Source: Patescibacteria group bacterium (GTDB lineage: Bacteria > Patescibacteriota > Patescibacteriia > UBA2169). From it: a DNA stretch of 6,602 bases. Position numbers and translations under genes: made by a program. Shown piece by piece: positions 1 to 4,545 of this stretch. The notes below the pieces were generated by a model that was not told the origin of the DNA, searched no databases, and saw only the letters and a list, made by a program, of their open reading frames with translations. Location: NCBI GenBank assembly GCA_018830465.1, contig JAHJSI010000009.1, forward strand, positions 1-6,602, read 5' to 3'. Each line of letters opens with the position of its first letter. The stretch's first letter is position 1.

Positions 1-20
1 AAAATTAATAACATAATTCT

Positions 21-500
21 ATGAATAAAAAAGGTTTTACTCTTGTTGAGCTATTAGTAGTTATCGCGATTATCGGCGTATTATCTACTTTGGCGGTTGT
101 TTCTTTGAACAATGCCCGCCAGAAAAGCAGAGACGCGAAAAGAGTTTCTGACATTAAGCAAGTTCAGACAGCTCTTGAGTTGTATTTTGCTGATGTTAAT
201 ACATATCCAGTCCAAGGAGCAACAGGGACAGAGATTACACTTGGAGGAGCTGCTGCTCTTTGTTTTGATGAAGATGGATTCGTGGCTGCTTGCGATGCGC
301 TTGGGACAACATACATGGGACAAGTGCCTTCTAATCCAACTCCAGGGGGAACAGCTTATTTGTATCATTCAACTGATTCAGCTGGTGCTGACTGCGTAAC
401 CGGAACCTGCATGAGCTATAAGATTACTTTTACTCTTGAAGGAAATGTAGGATCTTTAGTATTTGGACTTAGAGAAGCAGGACCAGGCGGAATACAGTAA
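21..500 (+). CDS. Type IV pilin / GspG-PulG-like pseudopilin, possibly the major pilin
   Basis: This 159-residue protein is a class III prepilin. Its short leader MNKKG is followed by FTLVE, so PilD-type cleavage after Gly5 gives Phe at +1 and the conserved Glu at +5 (Glu10). A hydrophobic helix (residues about 6-29) follows and would anchor the subunit in the membrane and later pack in the fibre core. The amphipathic stretch after it (SDIKQVQTALELYFADVNTYP, residues 43-63) is typical of GspG/PulG-type pilins. The globular part has four cysteines (81, 91, 125, 130), which could form two disulfides outside the cell. No Shine-Dalgarno sequence is visible in the 20 bases before the ATG. A strong terminator follows directly, so it is probably the last or only gene of its transcript. 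That, with its length and canonical leader, suggests the main fibre subunit, but this is inference. A GspG-like minor subunit is the alternative. Confidence 0.92.
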   Translation: MNKKGFTLVELLVVIAIIGVLSTLAVVSLNNARQKSRDAKRVSDIKQVQTALELYFADVNTYPVQGATGTEITLGGAAALCFDEDGFVAACDALGTTYMGQVPSNPTPGGTAYLYHSTDSAGADCVTGTCMSYKITFTLEGNVGSLVFGLREAGPGGIQ

Positions 501-514
501 TTTACATGATCAAT

Positions 515-549
515 AAAAATCCTGCCCCTCGCGAGAGGCAGGATTTTTT
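515..549 (+). terminator. Rho-independent terminator after the pilin gene
   Basis: A perfect 12-bp stem (515-526 with 537-548) encloses a 10-base loop, and the right arm ends in six T (544-549). The pilin stop codon lies about 15 bases upstream. The left arm starts with five A, so the hairpin could also stop transcription arriving from the other strand. Confidence 0.9.
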
Positions 550-557
550 GGTATAAT
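549..557 (+). promoter_or_regulatory. Extended -10 promoter for the pilD operon
   Basis: TATAAT at 552-557 is preceded by TG at 549-550 with one base between, a perfect extended -10 element. The expected -35 region (529-534, inside the terminator loop) does not match TTGACA, so the TG extension probably substitutes for it. Transcription would start near 564, leaving about 19 bases of leader before the pilD ATG at 583. The last T of the terminator tract is the T of the TG motif, so terminator and promoter are physically fused. Confidence 0.7.
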
Positions 558-582
558 AAATATATTAGCTTATTCAATTATT

Positions 583-1338
583 ATGCATATATTTATTATA
601 GTTTTACTCATCTTTCTGGGCGCGTCCTGGGGTTCGTTTTTAAATGTTATCGCGTATAGAACATCAAAGAAAGAATCATTTTTAAAGGGGAGATCTAAAT
701 GCGTTCACTGCCACAATGTTCTATATTGGTATGATATGATACCCATATTCAGCTGGATTTTTTTGCGGGGCAAATGCAGATTTTGCGCTAAACCAATATC
801 CACTCGATATTTGCTGGTAGAAATTTTTACTGGATTATTATTTGTATTTGGCGGGTTATTGATTGTTGATTTGGTTGAAATTGCTTTATACATAGCAGTT
901 GTTTCATTTTTTGTTGTTTTATTCATATATGACGCTATCGCGTTTATTGTCCCTGATAGGATTGTTGTCCCGGCGATTATTATAATTTTCGCGCTTAATC
1001 TGTTCGTGGCTCAAGATATTGCGTCAATTTTACTTGGCGGTCTTGTCGGCGGGTTATGGTTTTTAATCCAATTTATTCTTTCTAAAGGCAGATGGGTTGG
1101 AGGCGGAGACATACGTATAGGAATATTAATGGGTTTTTTGGTTGGATATCCTCTTATTTGGCTTTCTCTTGGCATAGCTTATATAGCTGGATCTATTGTG
1201 GCGATTATTTTGATTATCTTAGGAAGAAAAACTTTTAAAAGCAGGCTTCCTTTCGCGTGTTTGCTCTTGCCTGCCGCTTTCGCGACATGGCTTTGGGGGG
1301 AGGCGATCTGGCAGTGGTATATGGGATTAATTTTATGA
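583..1338 (+). CDS. pilD: Prepilin peptidase / N-methyltransferase (PilD, A24 family)
   Basis: This 251-residue polytopic membrane enzyme removes the leader of class III prepilins and methylates the new N-terminus. The N-terminal domain has the usual GSFLNV motif (residues 17-22) and two CxxC pairs (Cys40/43 and Cys65/68) that bind zinc in the family. The A24 aspartyl protease domain shows the loop DAIAFIVPD (Asp117 and Asp125) and the GGGD motif (Asp176), which carry the catalytic aspartates. About eight hydrophobic segments can be traced, and the length is normal for the family. The ATG lies about 19 bases downstream of the predicted transcription start. No Shine-Dalgarno sequence is visible, so initiation may depend on the short leader. 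Its stop codon overlaps the start of the next pilin gene (ATGA), which points to translational coupling. It would process all five pilin-like proteins of the window. Confidence 0.97.
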   Translation: MHIFIIVLLIFLGASWGSFLNVIAYRTSKKESFLKGRSKCVHCHNVLYWYDMIPIFSWIFLRGKCRFCAKPISTRYLLVEIFTGLLFVFGGLLIVDLVEIALYIAVVSFFVVLFIYDAIAFIVPDRIVVPAIIIIFALNLFVAQDIASILLGGLVGGLWFLIQFILSKGRWVGGGDIRIGILMGFLVGYPLIWLSLGIAYIAGSIVAIILIILGRKTFKSRLPFACLLLPAAFATWLWGEAIWQWYMGLIL

Positions 1339-1841
1339 AAAAATACGGGTTTACATTAATAGATTTGATTGTGTCAATCGCGATTTTTGGACTCATCACT
1401 GCTTCTGTTTTAGTTAATTTTCGAGCTGGGTCAAGAGGTGATTCTGTAAGGCAGTCAGCTAATATTACCGCGACTATGCTGCGCAGGGCGCAAACAATGA
1501 CCTTATCTGGAGAGCTGCTGCTTGACGAAAGTTTTCCAATTGGAGGATATGGCATTTATTTTGATTCAGCTGATCCTGATACTTTAACTTTATTTGCTGA
1601 TATAGATGGAAATTATGTTTATGACGCGGGTGAGGAAATTGATACTGAAGATTTGGCAGGCGACGCGTATTTCAGCGCCGGAGGAAATTTAGGTGTTGTC
1701 TTTTCCAGCCCAGATTCTGATGTATATTTTAATGGATTAGCAACAGATCCGTTAAAACAAATAACTATCGCGGCTTCTGATACTGATGTCACGCAAAGTA
1801 TATATGTTTATCGTGTTTCAGGGCAAATAAGAGTAGAATAG
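1335..1841 (+). CDS. FimT/GspH-like minor pseudopilin with Asp at +5
   Basis: This 168-residue class III prepilin has leader MKKYG followed by FTLID, a hydrophobic helix (residues about 6-28) and a presumably beta-rich C-terminal domain (GGYGIYFDS, then TLTLFADIDGNYVYDAGEE). This layout fits the FimT/GspH minor pseudopilins that sit near the tip of the fibre and help start assembly. The ATG at 1335 overlaps the pilD stop codon by four bases. The reading frame stays open upstream to an ATG at 1257, but that start would bury the leader inside pilD and is rejected. The residue at +5 is aspartate (GAT codon) instead of the almost invariant glutamate, which could affect docking with the neighbouring subunit and N-methylation. 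A DxDGNxxYD stretch (residues about 93-101) resembles a calcium-binding loop; this is only suggestive. The subfamily call is by layout rather than by a decisive motif. Confidence 0.85.
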   Translation: MKKYGFTLIDLIVSIAIFGLITASVLVNFRAGSRGDSVRQSANITATMLRRAQTMTLSGELLLDESFPIGGYGIYFDSADPDTLTLFADIDGNYVYDAGEEIDTEDLAGDAYFSAGGNLGVVFSSPDSDVYFNGLATDPLKQITIAASDTDVTQSIYVYRVSGQIRVE

Positions 1842-1847
1842 CCGTAA

Positions 1848-1911
1848 GACATAAGTCGTAAGTCGTAAGTTTGGCGTATCAGACGCACTCTTAAGTCTTA
1901 TGACTTATGTC
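1848..1911. repeat. 64-bp imperfect hairpin repeat between two minor pilin genes
   Basis: The 22-base arms 1848-1869 and 1890-1911 are inverted copies matching at 19 of 22 positions. The 20-base centre holds a further short stem, GCGT (1874-1877) with ACGC (1883-1886). The left arm is itself made of tandem TAAGTCG units. It fills most of the gap between the stop codon at 1841 and the ATG at 1945. It has no T-tract, so it is not a standard terminator. It looks like a dispersed REP-like palindrome or the remnant of a small mobile element, and it could attenuate or stabilise the operon transcript. Confidence 0.75.
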
Positions 1912-1944
1912 CTCGTAGATATTGGTAAAAAAGATTTTTATTCT

Positions 1945-2577
1945 ATGTCGTATAAAACATCAATAAATAAAAATAAAAGCGGCCAAGGTCTTTTAGAGAC
2001 AATTGTCGCGATTGGAATTATTGTAAGCGGAGTTGTTGGAATGATGAATTTGACTATTTCAAATCAGTCAGCTTCAGAAGACGCTGAAGAAAGATTAATC
2101 GCGATTAATCTTTCTCGCGAAGGCATTGAAGTAGTACGCAATATTCGCGATACTAATTGGCTTTCATGTGAAATTGTTAATTCGGTTTTAGACTGCAATA
2201 ATTGGGACAAGTCTATTGTCTCAGGAATTGACGTTATTGCAGTGCCTATTTTTAATGTTGATTTGAATTTATGGACCATTGATTTTACTGCTGATGCTAT
2301 TAGCCATGACCATGCGCGTGTTTGGCGTAAAAACGCTGGCAACGCGGAGTTTATAGGCGCTCAATTTCAAAGCGCTGACGCAACGCCTGCTAATTCTACT
2401 TTAACCGCGTATCGCAGAATTTTAGAATTATATTCTATTTGTTCTGATAAAGCTCCAGTAACAAGCTGTGCTGTCGGCGATAAGATAGGCATCCGCGTCC
2501 AGTCGCGCGTTTATTGGGAGAGCAGAGGCAAGATAAATGAAGTAATCACAGAGGAAAGGCTGTTTAATTGGAGGTGA
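1945..2577 (+). CDS. PilV/GspI-like minor pilin
   Basis: This 210-residue class III prepilin has a 13-residue leader ending in KSG. Cleavage after Gly13 gives QGLLE, with Glu at +5 (Glu18) but Gln instead of Phe or Met at +1. A hydrophobic helix follows (residues about 19-35). The segment LIAINLSREGIEVVRNIRDTNWL is typical of PilV/GspI-like minor pilins in this bacterial group. Cysteines in the globular part (VNSVLDCNN and the later CSDKAPVTSC) may form disulfides. An in-frame ATG at 1900 would add 15 residues, but it lies in the right arm of the hairpin repeat and would give an untypical leader, so the ATG at 1945 is chosen. The Shine-Dalgarno sequence is weak or absent. The last codons include GGAGGTGA, which reads as a Shine-Dalgarno-like sequence overlapping the stop codon. 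It belongs to the pilD minor-pilin cluster. Confidence 0.86.
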   Translation: MSYKTSINKNKSGQGLLETIVAIGIIVSGVVGMMNLTISNQSASEDAEERLIAINLSREGIEVVRNIRDTNWLSCEIVNSVLDCNNWDKSIVSGIDVIAVPIFNVDLNLWTIDFTADAISHDHARVWRKNAGNAEFIGAQFQSADATPANSTLTAYRRILELYSICSDKAPVTSCAVGDKIGIRVQSRVYWESRGKINEVITEERLFNWR

Positions 2578-2584
2578 ATAAGGA

Positions 2585-2709
2585 ACCTCCTTCCACTAAT
2601 CTCTTTCACTAATTTTCACCAATACTATTTTAGACGATATTTCTATAACATAGCATAAACATATTTAGCAAACATTAGTGCATATTAGTGAGTAGGATTG
2701 GTGGGAGGT
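2585..2709. mobile_element. 125-bp gene-less element with the same iteron inverted repeats as the GxxExxY cassette
   Basis: The left end (2585-2623) is ACCTCC, three extra bases, then CACTAAT, 6 bp, CACTAAT, 3 bp, CACCAAT. The right end (2674-2709) is ATTAGTG, 3 bp, ATTAGTG, 6 bp, ATTGGTG, then GGAGGT. The two ends are imperfect inverted copies with the heptamer spacing of the ends of the element at 4079-4536. The 50 bases between them are A+T-rich and contain no open frame of note. This looks like a MITE-like, non-autonomous relative of the longer element. It separates the PilV-like and PilW-like genes. Mobility is inferred from the ends only. Confidence 0.72.
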
Positions 2710-2710
2710 G
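2704..2710 (+). promoter_or_regulatory. Shine-Dalgarno sequence at the right end of the short element
   Basis: GGAGGTG is a near-perfect Shine-Dalgarno sequence formed by the end of the repeat. It lies 15 bases before the chosen ATG at 2726, longer than ideal. The GTG at 2708 is in frame but lies inside the Shine-Dalgarno sequence itself, so it is unlikely to be the start. Confidence 0.5.
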
Positions 2711-2725
2711 ATTCAATATAAAAAC

Positions 2726-3301
2726 ATGTTGACAAAATCCATACAAAATAATATATCCGGGTTTACTTTAATTGAAGTAGTTGTGGCAATTGCTATTTTC
2801 GTCACTGCCATGGGAGCAGTGAGTACTATTTTTATGTATGCGAATAAGTCCCAGCGCGTGACTGAAGCAGTAAGCGAAGTTCAGTCAGACGCTCGGTTTG
2901 CCATGGAAGTAATGGCTCAGCAAATAAGGCGGGGATCAATTGATTATGCTTCTAGCCAGTATAATGGGTCTATTGATTCAAATCCACAGGATGTTTTAGT
3001 TTTGCGCGATAGCGCGAATAATCAGGTATGGTTCAGGCGCTTTGTGTTAGAAGGCAGGGGTATCGCGCAAATATCAGAGGATGGAAGCGCTTGGTATGAC
3101 TTAACTCCTCCTGATATTACGGTTAATCTGCTGAAATTCTATTTATCTCCTTCAACTAATCCTTTTTCATCTAATCCAAGCGTTAATAATCAGCCGTTAG
3201 TCACTGTTGTTATGTCAACATCAAGCGCTGAGAATATTGGCGAGAATTTATTGCCTACTTTTTTACAAACAACTATTTCATCCAGACAATATGTTAGATA
3301 A
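2726..3301 (+). CDS. PilW/GspJ-like minor pilin
   Basis: This 191-residue class III prepilin has a 12-residue leader ending in ISG. Cleavage after Gly12 gives FTLIE with Phe at +1 and Glu at +5 (Glu17). A hydrophobic helix follows (VVVAIAIFVTAMGAVSTIFM), then an amphipathic segment containing SDARFAMEVMAQQIRRG, which is characteristic of PilW/GspJ-type minor pilins. The middle region (VLVLRDSANNQVWFRRFVLEG) and the C-terminal strands fit the GspJ-like beta fold. The frame is open back to GTG 2708, which overlaps the Shine-Dalgarno sequence, so ATG 2726 is preferred. The 3' end overlaps the next gene by 11 bases, so the two are probably translationally coupled. In related systems this subunit sits at the pilus tip with the PilV-, FimT- and PilX-like proteins. 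Confidence 0.88.
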   Translation: MLTKSIQNNISGFTLIEVVVAIAIFVTAMGAVSTIFMYANKSQRVTEAVSEVQSDARFAMEVMAQQIRRGSIDYASSQYNGSIDSNPQDVLVLRDSANNQVWFRRFVLEGRGIAQISEDGSAWYDLTPPDITVNLLKFYLSPSTNPFSSNPSVNNQPLVTVVMSTSSAENIGENLLPTFLQTTISSRQYVR

Positions 3302-4067
3302 AATTTTAAAATCTAATCAAGGGTCTTTAATGCTCATGTCAATTTTGATTATGGCATCAATGGTGACTGCTGCTTCCAGCTATGGGGTTATAGCTATTCA
3401 GAACATCAGACAGTCAATTTCTGTTGATAATGGAATCCGCGCTTATTATACCGCTGAAAGCGGGGTTGAGGACGCGCTTTATGAGATTCGTAAAAATGAG
3501 ACATCTCTCTCAAGCATGGATTCAAGCGGCGCGCTGTCAAATACTGGGACCTGGGACAGGGTAATAACTAAAGACATTCAGCAATTAACAAAAGATATTC
3601 TTAAGAATGATTTCTGGGAAGTCAATTTATATGATGCTGATTTTTCTTTGTCTTCTTTGTCAAATCCTATTAAATCAATTAAGCTTGCGTGGACAGGCAC
3701 AGGGTCTGAATGGATAGAAGTGCAGATTATTCCTTGGACATCGACAGGATCTATTGGTACTCCAACAGAGCAATTATTCAGCAGCGCTTCAAATCCCGCG
3801 ATTGTTAATCTTCTTGACAGCACAAGCACTTTATACCGCATCCGCGTAAAAGCTTTATATAGCGATATTGCTGATATGACTATTACCGCGCATAGTGGTT
3901 TGAACGCGGGCGGTTCTCAAGTGGATATTCCTGGATTTTTAACTATTTATTCTACTGGAGAGTTTAGCCGCGTTAATCAGGTTGTGCGCGCGCAGATGCC
4001 GCATAGGGCGCCTTTGAGCGGTAATTTTGGATATGTATTGTTTAGCGAGGAGGACTTAATCAAATAA
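3291..4067 (+). CDS. PilX/GspK-like minor pilin without Glu at +5
   Basis: This 258-residue protein has a short leader ending in NQG (residues 9-11), then a hydrophobic segment starting SLMLMSILIMASMV. If it is cleaved after Gly11, the +5 residue is Met (Met16), not Glu. Loss of Glu at +5 is known in GspK, the tip subunit of type II secretion pseudopili, and is usual in PilX N-terminal proteins. The stretch AYYTAESGVEDALYEIR (residues about 52-68) is the typical PilX signature. The C-terminal region (YRIRVKALYSDIADMTITAHSG, then PGFLTIYSTGEF) is beta-rich. The ATG at 3291 overlaps the end of the PilW-like gene by 11 bases. No Shine-Dalgarno sequence is seen, so coupling is likely. A start at 3207 in the same frame lies deep in the previous gene and is rejected. 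It ends the pilus cluster within this window and is the likely tip or assembly-initiation subunit. Confidence 0.84.
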   Translation: MLDKILKSNQGSLMLMSILIMASMVTAASSYGVIAIQNIRQSISVDNGIRAYYTAESGVEDALYEIRKNETSLSSMDSSGALSNTGTWDRVITKDIQQLTKDILKNDFWEVNLYDADFSLSSLSNPIKSIKLAWTGTGSEWIEVQIIPWTSTGSIGTPTEQLFSSASNPAIVNLLDSTSTLYRIRVKALYSDIADMTITAHSGLNAGGSQVDIPGFLTIYSTGEFSRVNQVVRAQMPHRAPLSGNFGYVLFSEEDLIK

Positions 4068-4078
4068 TAATATGTATT

Positions 4079-4113
4079 CCTCCCACGAATTTTATTCACT
4101 AATTTTCACTAAT
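4079..4113 (+). repeat. Left terminal inverted repeat of the GxxExxY cassette
   Basis: CCTCC is followed by CACGAAT (4084-4090), 6 bp, CACTAAT (4097-4103), 3 bp, CACTAAT (4107-4113). The mirror-image end is at 4502-4536. The gene's ATG follows only 10 bases inside this end, and no Shine-Dalgarno sequence is seen. Confidence 0.85.
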
Positions 4114-4123
4114 TTTATATTTT

Positions 4124-4495
4124 ATGGCTGATTTGGTGTATCCAGAATTGAGTTATAAAGTTATTGGTTTGTGTTTTGAGTGTTATAATAAACTTGGGTA
4201 TGGATATCAAGAAAAGTATTACCAAAGAGCATTTTCTCAGTTATTAAAAAGGGATAAATTTTTGTTTAAAAGAGAGCAGAAACATGTTATAAGGTTTGAG
4301 GGTGGAATTATTGGCAGGTATTTTATTGATTTTGTTATAGATAATAAGATTGTAATTGAGTTTAAGGTTGCGGAGCAATTTCATAATACATTTAGGACAC
4401 AAGTACTTGGATATTTAAAGGCAACATCTTTAAAATTGGGAATTTTAATATTGATTACAAAAGATGGAATTGAATATAAAAGATATGTTAATTAA
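4124..4495 (+). CDS. GxxExxY protein, PD-(D/E)XK nuclease-like
   Basis: This 123-residue protein is a full-length member of the GxxExxY family (PDDEXK_3). The naming motif is G27-xx-E30-xx-Y33. The nuclease-like core shows Asp69 in YFIDFVID, then Glu79-Phe-Lys81 as the E-x-K part, followed by Gln93 and Tyr97 in TQVLGYLKA, the QxxxY motif seen in many nucleases of this superfamily. All catalytic-type residues are present, so the protein looks intact. The biological role of the family is not established. The gene starts 10 bases inside the left inverted repeat and ends 6 bases before the right one, so gene and repeats appear to form one unit. It has only one CpG and about 27% G+C, clearly unlike its neighbours, which suggests separate acquisition. 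No ribosome-binding site is visible. A role in spreading or maintaining the element is inference. Confidence 0.94.
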   Translation: MADLVYPELSYKVIGLCFECYNKLGYGYQEKYYQRAFSQLLKRDKFLFKREQKHVIRFEGGIIGRYFIDFVIDNKIVIEFKVAEQFHNTFRTQVLGYLKATSLKLGILILITKDGIEYKRYVN

Positions 4496-4501
4496 ATTTG
4501 T

Positions 4502-4536
4502 ATTAGTGTATATTAGTGAATAAGATTAGTGGGAGG
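4502..4536 (-). repeat. Right terminal inverted repeat of the GxxExxY cassette
   Basis: ATTAGTG occurs at 4502-4508, 4512-4518 and 4525-4531, with spacers of 3 and 6 bp, followed by GGAGG. It is the inverted copy of 4079-4113. Its outer end doubles as the ribosome-binding site of ligA. Confidence 0.85.
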
Positions 4537-4538
4537 TG
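4532..4538 (+). promoter_or_regulatory. Shine-Dalgarno sequence of ligA, formed by the cassette end
   Basis: GGAGGTG lies seven bases before the ATG at 4546, an ideal spacing. It fixes the ligA start. Its first five bases are the outer end of the right terminal inverted repeat, so the mobile-looking element contributes the ribosome-binding site. Confidence 0.85.
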
Positions 4539-4545
4539 TTACCTT

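Larger units (their letters stand above)
4079..4536. mobile_element. 458-bp GxxExxY cassette bounded by iteron-type terminal inverted repeats
   Basis: The 35-bp ends 4079-4113 and 4502-4536 are inverted copies matching at 31 of 35 positions. Each consists of CCTCC/GGAGG at the outside and three CACTAAT/ATTAGTG heptamers separated by 6 and 3 bp. The only gene inside is the GxxExxY protein, which fills the space almost completely. The whole unit contains only two CpG dinucleotides, and its gene is about 27% G+C, unlike the CpG- and CGCG-containing genes on both sides. It separates the pilus operon from ligA. No transposase is present, so if it moves, the nuclease-like protein or a factor acting in trans must be responsible. 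Confidence 0.78.

Noticed and set aside
1257..1334. Upstream start for the FimT/GspH-like gene inside pilD.
   Set aside because: It would add 26 residues before a perfect short prepilin leader. The ATGA overlap at 1335 is the natural start.
1900..1944. Upstream ATG start for the PilV-like gene.
   Set aside because: The ATG lies in the hairpin repeat arm and the added 15 residues are encoded partly by the repeat. The ATG at 1945 leaves a normal leader.
2630..2649. Possible promoter inside the short element (TTAGAC and TATAAC).
   Set aside because: The two boxes are only 8 bp apart and there is no TG extension, so a sigma-70-type promoter is not supported.
2585..2709. Heptamer repeats considered as a CRISPR or tandem array.
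   Set aside because: The units are 7 bp with 3- and 6-bp spacers in inverted orientation at two ends. There are no spacers of CRISPR length and no cas genes.
3207..3290. Upstream start for the PilX-like gene.
   Set aside because: It would overlap the PilW-like gene by 95 bases and place 28 untypical residues before the leader.
4079..4536. The cassette read as a toxin-antitoxin or restriction unit.
   Set aside because: Only one protein is encoded, with no partner gene, methyltransferase or antitoxin-like frame. The nuclease-like fold alone does not support such a call.
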